DNA of 64,000 nucleotides from the NCBI RefSeq assembly GCF_902770715.1, contig NZ_CACXTS010000012.1:441-64440 (forward strand), in the 5' to 3' direction. Origin of the DNA: an uncultured Methanobrevibacter sp. (GTDB lineage Archaea; Methanobacteriota; Methanobacteria; Methanobacteriales; Methanobacteriaceae). The notes under the pieces are model-generated. The model was not told the DNA's origin. It ran no database searches and saw nothing but the letters and a program-made list of their open reading frames with translations. A program made the translations under genes and the position numbers. Positions 19,376 through 28,139 of the stretch are shown in pieces. Numbering within the stretch: position 1 is the first letter of the stretch; every line of letters begins with the position of its first letter.

Positions 19376-20935
19376 TCAGAAGTTTTCATTCACTTCCTTA
19401 AATATTGAGATAATTTTTTCAAACACTTCATCATTGTTTTCATTATATCTAAGCATTGACATTCTTCTATGCTTATGAAGTATTTTAGGTATGCTCATGT
19501 AATCGCCATAACTGCCTTTCATGTACCTGTGCGGATTATTTGGGCATGGAAACATTCTGTCCTCAAATTTTATTTCTTTGAGAGGGAATAAGTTTTTAGT
19601 TTCAATTACTGATCTGTTGATTTCGAGGGCATCAACACCTGGAATAATATATTTTGACCTTTCGAAAGTTAAATTTAATTCATCATAATATTGTTTCAGA
19701 TATTCTTCTCTACTGACATTTTTAAGTTTATTTCTATACAGATTTTCTTTGCTCGCTTTGACTCTTTGTTTAAATCCTTTTTCTTCATATTCAGTCATAA
19801 AATCGTATGGTACCACGTCAATATTAGAAATTATTCTTTTGCCTTTGTATGATTTCATTTCGGAATAAACTCGGATAGCCATAAATGTTTCCACGGGTTG
19901 ATTATCAATTTTTCGAGGGTGATATGCTATTCTAACATATTCACCAAGGTTGTGCTCATCAATTTCTTTTTGCAGAATTTCTTCGAATTTAATGAAATCT
20001 TCCCTAATCATACCGATGTCTGCATCATCATCCCATGGAATAAAACCACCATGGCGGACAGCACCTAAGAGATTTCCAAAATCTATCCAAAACTCTAAAT
20101 CATATTTGTTACAAACGTTTCTTACAAATTCCATCAATTCAAGAAGTAATGTCTGGAGGTCGCTAAATAATTTCTTAGGTTTTAATTCATAATCTAGGTA
20201 AATATTATTAAACAGGTAATTGTATGAATCCAATACTCTATCAGTAATAATCTTATATTGTTCTAGTTCTTTTTTTAATTCTGGAACTTCATCATCTGGA
20301 TGTTTAATAAGATTTTCCAAATATGCAATTCTTGCTTCTAATAATTCCCTATTTTCAGGCGTGGTTTCATCGGTGTCAATTGATCCAAGTTTAGCATGAA
20401 ACTCTCTAATGTTTACTTCACGATTGTCATTAAAGACTCTAATAACAAACAATGTTTCGTCAGATGCAACAGTTCTAATTAGATTTCCATCTGCAATTAT
20501 GGAAACTATTCCATCTTTCCTAGTAAATTCCATATCGTGCCACACGTTTGTTTTCAATGCAACATCATTTTTGAGGTCTTTATTTCTAAAATTAATTAAA
20601 GTACCAGTTCCCAAATAGAAGTTAACTAAAACTTGATAGTTTAATTTAAATTTTAATTTGAAGTCTCCAGTTAAAGGATGATTTAAGATAATTCCTTTAA
20701 GCATAGAGGACATTTCATGATAGAAATTAATTCCAGTATCTGGGCTGATATTAAATTTGGCTCCTTTATCTATTATCCAAAATTTCTCATCAGTTGTTAA
20801 ATCAATATTTGAAGTAATTAAATCATATTTTCCTTTATTATGGTTTTTAATCGTATTTTCAATGTTCATCAAATTATTTTTTCGTTCGGTTCTAATTTGA
20901 TCATCATCTAAAATGATTTTGGTTTTCTCTTGCAT
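19376..20935 (-). CDS. LicD-family phosphotransferase with N-terminal beta module
   Basis: This 519-residue protein ends in a LicD domain (about 260-515): WIDFGNLLGAVRHGGFIPWD followed by DDADIGM is the nucleotidyltransferase-like active site with metal-binding Asp residues. LicD proteins transfer phosphocholine or related phospho-groups onto surface glycans. Residues about 50-185 form a beta-rich domain (FYHE, LKFKLNYQVLVNFYLG, NVWHDMEF) shared with the LicD protein at 25205-26809. Residues 190-240 are helical. The gene converges with the asparagine-synthetase-like gene. The phospho-group donated is not known. Confidence 0.82.
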   Translation of the reverse strand: MQEKTKIILDDDQIRTERKNNLMNIENTIKNHNKGKYDLITSNIDLTTDEKFWIIDKGAKFNISPDTGINFYHEMSSMLKGIILNHPLTGDFKLKFKLNYQVLVNFYLGTGTLINFRNKDLKNDVALKTNVWHDMEFTRKDGIVSIIADGNLIRTVASDETLFVIRVFNDNREVNIREFHAKLGSIDTDETTPENRELLEARIAYLENLIKHPDDEVPELKKELEQYKIITDRVLDSYNYLFNNIYLDYELKPKKLFSDLQTLLLELMEFVRNVCNKYDLEFWIDFGNLLGAVRHGGFIPWDDDADIGMIREDFIKFEEILQKEIDEHNLGEYVRIAYHPRKIDNQPVETFMAIRVYSEMKSYKGKRIISNIDVVPYDFMTEYEEKGFKQRVKASKENLYRNKLKNVSREEYLKQYYDELNLTFERSKYIIPGVDALEINRSVIETKNLFPLKEIKFEDRMFPCPNNPHRYMKGSYGDYMSIPKILHKHRRMSMLRYNENNDEVFEKIISIFKEVNENF

Positions 20936-21228
20936 ATTAACAACCTTTTGTAATTAACAGAATCTCCTACATTATTGATATTATATTTTTTACATTAACA
21001 TTATAAATCTTATTATATGTTATAAACTCTAAGTATTCTGCGATGATTTTAAAAAAAGGTAAATAGAATTTTAATTTTCATGTTTTCAAATTAAATATCC
21101 TTTTTTAAATGGGTTTTTACTATATTTAAAGAAAATTTTATATTAGAATAATAATATAGTTAACTATAATATATCAAACTTATATTGTAAATTATTTTAG
21201 TTGATTCTTTTATAAATGAGGTTTTTTA
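20936..21228. other. Divergent intergenic region
   Basis: This 293-base, very AT-rich gap lies between a leftward LicD gene and a long rightward gene series. It holds a perfect 14-bp palindrome at 21155-21168 centred on GTTAAC, TATA-like runs on both strands, and GAGG at 21218-21221, the ribosome binding site for ATG 21229. No gene or stable RNA is visible. Confidence 0.55.
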
Positions 21229-23628
21229 ATGGTTAAGGTTTCTGTTGTAATTCCCGTGTATAATGTGGAAAATTATTTGGAAGAATGCTTGGATAGTATT
21301 GTTAATCAGACAATGAAGGACATTGAAATTATCTGTGTCAACGACGGATCTACAGATGGGTCCTTGGATATTTTAAACGACTATGCTGCAAGGGACGAAA
21401 GATTCACTGTCGTTTCCCAAGAAAACGGAGGGCATGCTGTGGCGACCAATAGGGGAATGTCCATGGCAACAGGGAAATATCTCTATTTGATGGATTCTGA
21501 TGACATATTAAAGGTTGAAACTGCTCTTGAAGACACATATAATATTGCGGAAGAGAAAAATCTTGATTTTGTGATTTTCCAATCCATTAATTATTATATG
21601 GATACAAATAAATTGATTAAAAAAGAAAACTACAGTATGAATGCACTTGCCGATTTCATTGGCGATAAGGTATTCAACTGGCGTGACATTAAAGATTACA
21701 TATTTACCATTACCGTAACTCCTTGGAGTAAGCTATACAATAGGGAATTCATTGTAAAATCCGGTGCAAAATTCCCTGAGGGGCTTGTTTTTGAAGATAA
21801 TGTTTTCTTCTGGGAAGTTCTTTTCAGTGCTGAGAGAATATATTTCCATAGGCAACATTATTTCGTACGCCGTTGGCACTCTTCCTCATTTACAGTTTCT
21901 GGAGGGCCTCAGTTTAAAGATTCTATTGATGTGATGAGATTAGTTTGGGAAGTATTTAAAAAATTTGGTGTTTTCCACGAATTTGAGGACATTCTTTATC
22001 ACAGAAGGATTGACCTCGGATACATGAGATTCAGATTAATCAGAGACGAATTTAAGCAGGGTTATCTGGATGCACTTAAGGAATCATTTAATGAAATCAA
22101 ACAGGAAAGCAACTTTGATGAGGTTTTCAATAGATTGTCCAAACGTGACCAAGCAATATTCAATTATGCGCTTGAATCAGAAACTCCTGAGGAGTACAAA
22201 AACATAATGGAGGATTTCGATTCTGGAAGATTGAGAAGAATGGCTCCTAGAGACCCTAACACTCCTATCAAGATATCAATCATGATGCCGGTCTACAATC
22301 TTGAAAATTACCTTGATAGATCAATTGGAAGTATCATTAGCCAAACATTGGATGAACTGGAACTCATTTGCGTTAATGATGGCTCTTCAGATAACTCCCT
22401 GAAGATTTTAAGGGAATTTGAAGAGAAATATAATTTTATTAAAGTATTCACACAGGAAAACCAGGGTGCAGGGCCTGCATTGAACCGCTGTATTGGTGAA
22501 GCCAGCGGGGAATATATCGCATTCCTGGATGCGGATGACATCTATGTTGATGATACTGCTTTGGAAAAAATGTATAATTATGGAATTAAAAATGATGCAG
22601 AAATTGTCGCAGGAAATCTCAAGAGAACCAATCTGAAAGGAGATTTAATGGCAAACTTCAATTATGATGTCGGCAATTATGCATATTGTGATGATTATGG
22701 CACAATGGACCCGAAGGATTATGGAATTCCTTGGGCATTTTATAAAAATATTTACAAAAAATCATTTTTAGATGAAAATAATGTCAGATTCCCTCCATTT
22801 AAGCGTGGTGTGGATCCGGTATTTTTAGCAAAAGCATTGGCTGAAGCTTCTGTGATTTACACAGTGCCTGTAGACTTATACGGATACAATTGGAGTATTG
22901 GAGGAGGATTCAATAACAAGCTATTCGATTATTCATTTAAGAAAAACCATCTGATTGCTTTCAAGTCTTCCTTTGACATTTTGGAAAATGCAGGATTTAG
23001 TGAAGTGGCCCACAGGTTTAAAAAAGAAGTTATAACATATTTAACTCATTTCGGTAATGAAAATGACCTTGAACTATTCAATTTGGTTCATGAAGTCTTT
23101 GGTGAGGATGAACGCTACTTCGATGACTATTCCGATGAGTTCATGCTTTACAAAGTAAAATTGATATTGAATAACATCAATGACCAGAAATTTTTCATTT
23201 ATGCTAAAAATACTTTAAGCGAAACTCCAATTTGGGAGAACAATTTACTAACCAACAGCGTAATTAGGGAAGTCTTTGTTGTGCTGTCATCAAATTCATT
23301 TGAAGAATACAAACTCAATTTACATAAATTTATAATTAATGAATCATCTGGAAATGAGTTAGTGGCTGCTAAAAAGATATTCAATCCTGAATTTGAAGTG
23401 CAAGGTTTAAGCAGTGCTGCAGATTCATTAATTGATGGAAGAAACAGTTTAAATGAGAACATTGCTTCATTATTGGAAAACAATGAAAAATTAAAATTAA
23501 AGATTTATAAATTGACTGAAGATAACAAGTACCTGAAAAAAGAAGTAAGTGAATTAACGGAATTAAATGACAAAAATAATTCTTCAACAGGTTCAAAAAT
23601 TAAAAAAACATTAAAATTGGGTAAATAA
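21229..23628 (+). CDS. Tandem family 2 glycosyltransferase with C-terminal coiled coil
   Basis: This 799-residue protein carries two intact GT2 domains. The first (1-300) has VSVVIPVYNVENYL, VNDGSTDGS and LMDSDD (about 87-92). The second starts near 346 with ISIMMPVYNLENYL and has VNDGSSDNS and FLDADD (about 430). Residues 745-790 form a coiled coil. Two active domains suggest a polymerase adding two sugars in alternation, as in some capsule and teichoic acid enzymes. GAGG lies 7 bases before the ATG. It heads the long rightward series; the next gene starts 13 bases downstream. Confidence 0.87.
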   Translation: MVKVSVVIPVYNVENYLEECLDSIVNQTMKDIEIICVNDGSTDGSLDILNDYAARDERFTVVSQENGGHAVATNRGMSMATGKYLYLMDSDDILKVETALEDTYNIAEEKNLDFVIFQSINYYMDTNKLIKKENYSMNALADFIGDKVFNWRDIKDYIFTITVTPWSKLYNREFIVKSGAKFPEGLVFEDNVFFWEVLFSAERIYFHRQHYFVRRWHSSSFTVSGGPQFKDSIDVMRLVWEVFKKFGVFHEFEDILYHRRIDLGYMRFRLIRDEFKQGYLDALKESFNEIKQESNFDEVFNRLSKRDQAIFNYALESETPEEYKNIMEDFDSGRLRRMAPRDPNTPIKISIMMPVYNLENYLDRSIGSIISQTLDELELICVNDGSSDNSLKILREFEEKYNFIKVFTQENQGAGPALNRCIGEASGEYIAFLDADDIYVDDTALEKMYNYGIKNDAEIVAGNLKRTNLKGDLMANFNYDVGNYAYCDDYGTMDPKDYGIPWAFYKNIYKKSFLDENNVRFPPFKRGVDPVFLAKALAEASVIYTVPVDLYGYNWSIGGGFNNKLFDYSFKKNHLIAFKSSFDILENAGFSEVAHRFKKEVITYLTHFGNENDLELFNLVHEVFGEDERYFDDYSDEFMLYKVKLILNNINDQKFFIYAKNTLSETPIWENNLLTNSVIREVFVVLSSNSFEEYKLNLHKFIINESSGNELVAAKKIFNPEFEVQGLSSAADSLIDGRNSLNENIASLLENNEKLKLKIYKLTEDNKYLKKEVSELTELNDKNNSSTGSKIKKTLKLGK

Positions 23629-23641
23629 TTGGGTGGTTTTG

Positions 23642-25189
23642 ATGGTTAAAGTTTCTATAGTGATGCCGGTTTATAACGGTTATAATTTTCTAGAAAAATC
23701 AATAGAAAGTGTTGCAAAACAAACATTGAAAGATGTGGAGCTAATCTGCATTGATGACGGTTCTACCGACAAGTCTTTGGAACTCTTGAATGAATTGAGT
23801 GAAAAATATGATTTCATCAAAATATTGACTCAAAAGAATCAAGGTTCAGGAATAGCTAGAAATAACGGTATTAAAAATGCCACTGGAGAATATGTCGCCT
23901 TTTTAGATGCCGATGATGAGTTTTTAGATGCTGACGCATTGGAAAGAATGTATAATGCATCCAGTATCAACAATGCGGACATGATTTCAGCTAATCTTCA
24001 ATTCATAAATGAAAATGATGAAATCGTTGATAACATTTTCTATAATAATAAGGATTATCTATTCATATCCAAAGAGGATGTTATTTCACCAAGTGATTAT
24101 GGATTGCCTTTATCTTTCTATAAGAACATATTCAAAAGAAGCTTCCTATTGGATTATGAGATTTATTTCCCTGATTTGAAAAGAGGACAGGATCCTCCAT
24201 TTTTAGCTAAAGCTATTGTTTCAACCAGTGAAATCCCAGTTATTCCTGTTGATTTGTATGGTCATCATTTCCAATCCGGAGGGGGTGCTGAAAGCAAGGT
24301 AAACAGTTTCCCTAAAAGACATGACTACATCACTCATTACAAACTTACTTATGATATTTTAGAGAAAAAAGGATACTTTGATTTGGTGGAAAGGTATAAG
24401 AAGAAATTATTCATTTATCTCAATAACAATTTCAATAATGATTTTGAATTAACCGGCTTTAAAATAGTCAATGATGTTTTCGGTTCCGGAAACGAGTATT
24501 TTGAAGGATTCGAAGATCAAATCGCGGAATTCCGTATAAAACAGATTACTGATTATCTAAGCAGTTCCGATGATTATGACTTTTTTATGAAAGCTAAAAA
24601 ATTAATTTTAAGCTATAGAATTTGGAACAATAAGCTATTATCAACTCCATTGCTCAAAAAGTGTTTTTTAATATTGACCGCTAATTCTCTTGATGACTTC
24701 AAAAACAAAGAGACAAAAATCAATGAAAGAATCAACAATGATGATTCTGCAAAAAAATCCTCCGGTAAGGATTCAGCTATTTTATCAAAATATATCACTG
24801 GCAGAATTGACATTAAAAACTTCGGAGGAAAAGACAATAAGGTGGAAGTTATCGAGAATTCCGACATGGATGCAACAGTTACCCAACCTAAATGGTTTAC
24901 AAATCAAAAAGGTATCGGAACCCAAATTCAAAGTAAAAAGGGCAACATTCGCTTAAAAATACGATGTATCAATAATGGAAAATTAAATGTAACACTTAGA
25001 GGTATTGACTTTAGAGATGATTACGACAACAGAATTCCTATTTATGTTAAATACACTAAGTTAATGATTGATGATGAGAACGTTATTGAAAATCCTGCAT
25101 TTATTTGGCATGATGAACCACTTTCCCATGAAATTGATGTTGAAGATGGTCAAACTGTAGACCTTCTTGTTGAATGGGGTGCAGTTTAA
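23642..25189 (+). CDS. Family 2 glycosyltransferase with C-terminal beta-sandwich module
   Basis: The protein (515 residues) has an N-terminal GT2 domain: VSIVMPVYNGYNFL, IDDGSTDKS, FLDADDEF. This domain is most like the second domain of the gene before it (shared PSDYGLPLSFYKNIFKRSFL-type stretch and the RGQDPPFLAKA site). Residues about 382-515 are one copy of the beta module seen in genes at 16622 and 31095 (GRIDIKNFG at its start, VEWGAV at its end). GGGTGGT lies before ATG 23642, which decides the start; a GTG 9 bases upstream overlaps that site. Spacing to both neighbours is short, so it belongs to their operon. Confidence 0.85.
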   Translation: MVKVSIVMPVYNGYNFLEKSIESVAKQTLKDVELICIDDGSTDKSLELLNELSEKYDFIKILTQKNQGSGIARNNGIKNATGEYVAFLDADDEFLDADALERMYNASSINNADMISANLQFINENDEIVDNIFYNNKDYLFISKEDVISPSDYGLPLSFYKNIFKRSFLLDYEIYFPDLKRGQDPPFLAKAIVSTSEIPVIPVDLYGHHFQSGGGAESKVNSFPKRHDYITHYKLTYDILEKKGYFDLVERYKKKLFIYLNNNFNNDFELTGFKIVNDVFGSGNEYFEGFEDQIAEFRIKQITDYLSSSDDYDFFMKAKKLILSYRIWNNKLLSTPLLKKCFLILTANSLDDFKNKETKINERINNDDSAKKSSGKDSAILSKYITGRIDIKNFGGKDNKVEVIENSDMDATVTQPKWFTNQKGIGTQIQSKKGNIRLKIRCINNGKLNVTLRGIDFRDDYDNRIPIYVKYTKLMIDDENVIENPAFIWHDEPLSHEIDVEDGQTVDLLVEWGAV

Positions 25190-25204
25190 TGAGGGGGTGA
25201 TAAA

Positions 25205-26809
25205 ATGAAACCAGAGAATAAACCTACAAAAAGCAGAGATGAAATTAAAATATCTTATTTAAACAATTTATTAAATCTTAAAGAGGTAACCATCAAACAT
25301 AAGGATGGGGACCATGGAATCATTCCTTCAGAATTTTCTGATTTAACAAACAATAGAGGTTTGTGGATAACTGATGAGGGAACCTTTTTTGAGAGGGACT
25401 ATAATCAGGGAATTACTTTTTACCATGAATATCCCTTATTGGAGAAAGGAGTAATTTTAAATTATCCTTTAAAGGGTGATTTCACATTAAAATTCAAGTT
25501 AAATTATCAGGTTCTTGTTAATTTTTACTTGGGCACAAAACATTTGATAAACTTCCGAAATAAACAAATGAAAAATGATGTTGCATTGGAAACAAACGTT
25601 TGGCATGATATGGAATTTAGCAGAGAAGGAGACATTGTTTCCATTAAAGCTGATGGTTCTCTAGTTAGAACAGTTGTATCTAATGAGGAATTGTTTGTCA
25701 TTAGGATTTATAATAGTGGCCGTAAAGTCAATATTAAAGAATTCTATGCTAATGTTGCTCCGGTAGCGGGCAGGGAATACATTACTAAAAGTAGGGAAAC
25801 TCAACTTTTGGAAGATAAAATTTCACAGCTGGAAAATTACATTTATGCTTTGCCTCATGGTGAGGATTTCATTGGTTTGGAAAATAAATTCGAAACTCAT
25901 GAACAAATATTGGATTCTTATAATTATTATTTTGATACATTGTTCATTGATTATAACTTACAGCCAAAAGGGTTGTTAAAAAGTGTCCAGGATTTATGTG
26001 AGGAATTATTGTTTTTTGTCGGCAATGTATGTGATAAATATGACCTTCCATGGTGGATTGATAGCGGTAATATGTTAGGCGGTTTGAGACATGGTGGTTT
26101 CATACCGTGGGATGATGATGTTGATATTGGTATGATGAGAAAAGATTACCATGAGCTTAATAAAGTTCTGCCGTTGGAAATTAAGGAACTTAACTTGTCC
26201 GATTTTGTTGATGTGCAGTACAGGTATCGTAAATATCAAAGAAAAGATGTTGTAAATGGTTTCCTTCAAGTTTTCGTTAGAGATTTGCCTGATAAAACAG
26301 TATTTGCAGGCGTTGACGTTTTCCCATATGACTTTTTAGTTTCTTATGATAATTCTACAATTGGAGATTTATATGAAAAAGCTAAAAACGATTTTTATAA
26401 GAAATTAACTGAGGGGTCTGATACAAAACAGTTGTACATGGGGTTAAATGAAGATGAAGTCATGGATGATTATTTCAAAACCTTAAATCTATCCTACGAA
26501 CCTACAAAGTACCTTGTTCATGGTGTTGAAGGGTCCTTCGGATATGGGGGAACCAATTTGCTTGAAGTATTTGTCATGAATTATGACGATATATTCCCGT
26601 TAGGTAAAGTGAAGTATTGCAACCATGTATTTCCGGTACATAATAATCCTGATGCTTATTTGACTCAAGTTTATGGAAATAATTATATGCACGTCCCTAA
26701 ATCTATAAGATCTCATGGTAGGGTTGATAACTTCAGAAACAGGAAAGATGCAAGCGCAAAATTCGAGGAGTTTCTTTCAAAACTTAAAGAGGCAAATGAT
26801 AAATTTTAA
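25205..26809 (+). CDS. LicD-family phosphotransferase with N-terminal beta module
   Basis: This 534-residue protein is a paralogue of the one at 19376-20935. The beta module (about 55-185) has FYHE, LKFKLNYQVLVNFYLG and NVWHDMEF. The LicD domain (about 265-520) has WWIDSGNMLGGLRHGGFIPW followed by DDDVDIGMM. It probably transfers a phospho-group such as phosphocholine to a sugar of the polymer; the donor cannot be read. GGGGGTGAT gives a strong ribosome binding site. It follows the glycosyltransferase by 15 bases. That the two LicD proteins share the extra module suggests it recognises the acceptor polymer. Confidence 0.85.
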   Translation: MKPENKPTKSRDEIKISYLNNLLNLKEVTIKHKDGDHGIIPSEFSDLTNNRGLWITDEGTFFERDYNQGITFYHEYPLLEKGVILNYPLKGDFTLKFKLNYQVLVNFYLGTKHLINFRNKQMKNDVALETNVWHDMEFSREGDIVSIKADGSLVRTVVSNEELFVIRIYNSGRKVNIKEFYANVAPVAGREYITKSRETQLLEDKISQLENYIYALPHGEDFIGLENKFETHEQILDSYNYYFDTLFIDYNLQPKGLLKSVQDLCEELLFFVGNVCDKYDLPWWIDSGNMLGGLRHGGFIPWDDDVDIGMMRKDYHELNKVLPLEIKELNLSDFVDVQYRYRKYQRKDVVNGFLQVFVRDLPDKTVFAGVDVFPYDFLVSYDNSTIGDLYEKAKNDFYKKLTEGSDTKQLYMGLNEDEVMDDYFKTLNLSYEPTKYLVHGVEGSFGYGGTNLLEVFVMNYDDIFPLGKVKYCNHVFPVHNNPDAYLTQVYGNNYMHVPKSIRSHGRVDNFRNRKDASAKFEEFLSKLKEANDKF

Positions 26810-26866
26810 TATTCTTGGCTGTTAATGTCTTAAAATAAAAATTCTTGAAATAATGTAGGTAATAAC

Positions 26867-28138
26867 ATGTCTGAAAATGATGAAAATATTGATGTTTTAT
26901 TGGAAGGGATTTCCAAATTTACAGAAGAGTTAGTTAAGCTTGAAAACTGCTTTGAAAATCAAGATAATCTAATCAATAATAAATTAGAGGGATATGATGC
27001 TAAAATTAATAATCTAAACAATGATTTCTCTAATTTAAATGAAACCATCAATAAACTCAAGGAGTATCTGTTATTGGAGCTAGAATCCAGTTTGGATAAG
27101 CAGAAACAGATACAACTGAAAAATGAACATAAATACAATGATTTGCTTGTCATTTTAAAAAATAATGATGATGAAAAAATATTTTCATTAAATCAAGAAA
27201 TTGGGGCATTAAAACAAACATTAGCTAATAAAACTGAAGAAATCAATGAGTTGTCTTTCAAAAATGAAGATTTAAACAGCATTTTAAGGCAAAAAGAACA
27301 AGAAACCGATGAATTAAATAAAAAAATTGATGAAGTTTCTTCTATTAAGGATTTGGAGATTGAAAAGGTTTTCGATGAGAAAAATTCTGAAATTGATAAT
27401 TTAAATATTATTCTGAATGAACGTGATGATGAAATCGTTTCCTTAAATGAAAAGATTGATGAAATTTCTTCAATAAAAGATTTAGAGATAAAAAACGTAT
27501 TTGAAGAGAAGACTAAGATTATTGATGATTTAAAGAATAGTTTAAAGGAACGTGATGATGAGCTTGTTTCTTTGAAGGAGAAGATTGATGAAATTTCTTC
27601 TGATAAGGATTTGGAGATTAAGAGGATTTCTGATGATTTGAGTTCTGCTCTGAAAGATTATGATGAAAGTGATGGTCTTATTGATGATTTAAAGAATAGT
27701 TTAAAGGAACGTGATGATGAGATTGTTTCTTTGAAGGGGAAGATTGGTGAGATTTCTTCTGTTAAGGATTTGGAGATTAAGAGGATTGTTGAGGAGAAGG
27801 ATTCTGAAATTGATGATTTGAATAGTGCCTTGAAGAAACGTGATGAAGAAATCGATGCTTTAAATCAAAAAGTTGGTATTGTCAATGACTTTATCCAAAT
27901 TGTGGATGAAAATGATAAAATTATTAATGCAATTGGAGATGATATTTCCAAATTTGAATCAGACTTATCTGATAAAGCAGACCAAAATTCAATTTTAAAT
28001 GATGAGAATGATTTCCTTAAAAAGAATCTAAAAGAAAAAAATGCTCAAATTGATTATTTGAATGAAGAAATCCAAATTTTAAAAGAAATCATAGCAGAAA
28101 AGGATAAAACTATTGGTTATTTAAAAGGAGATGATTAA
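26867..28138 (+). CDS. Long coiled-coil protein with internal repeats
   Basis: This 423-residue protein is almost entirely coiled coil, rich in Glu, Lys, Asp, Asn, Ile and Leu, without signal peptide or membrane segment. Residues 152-333 hold four copies of a 43-residue repeat (I-D-E-I-S-S-x-K-D-L-E-I-K at its core); the third copy has a 10-residue insert. AGGT lies before the ATG. The stop is 1 base from the next start, so it is co-translated with the methyltransferase-like coiled-coil protein. It could be a scaffold or length-setting partner for the glycosyltransferases; I know of no named family. Confidence 0.8.
   Translation: MSENDENIDVLLEGISKFTEELVKLENCFENQDNLINNKLEGYDAKINNLNNDFSNLNETINKLKEYLLLELESSLDKQKQIQLKNEHKYNDLLVILKNNDDEKIFSLNQEIGALKQTLANKTEEINELSFKNEDLNSILRQKEQETDELNKKIDEVSSIKDLEIEKVFDEKNSEIDNLNIILNERDDEIVSLNEKIDEISSIKDLEIKNVFEEKTKIIDDLKNSLKERDDELVSLKEKIDEISSDKDLEIKRISDDLSSALKDYDESDGLIDDLKNSLKERDDEIVSLKGKIGEISSVKDLEIKRIVEEKDSEIDDLNSALKKRDEEIDALNQKVGIVNDFIQIVDENDKIINAIGDDISKFESDLSDKADQNSILNDENDFLKKNLKEKNAQIDYLNEEIQILKEIIAEKDKTIGYLKGDD
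27320..27865 (+). repeat. Four in-frame coiled-coil repeats with near-identical DNA
   Basis: The 129-base units encode 43 residues; the third is lengthened by 30 bases. The stretch from 27521 and that from 27680 (offset 159 bases) are nearly identical in DNA for about 108 bases. Codon choice there (AAG, GAG) differs from the AAA/GAA used around it, which suggests a recent duplication or homogenisation. Confidence 0.85.
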
Positions 28139-28139
28139 T

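Noticed and set aside
21155-21168. 14-bp palindrome as a strong operator claim
   Set aside because: The surrounding sequence is extremely AT-rich, so a palindrome of this kind can occur by chance; it is only mentioned in the region entry.
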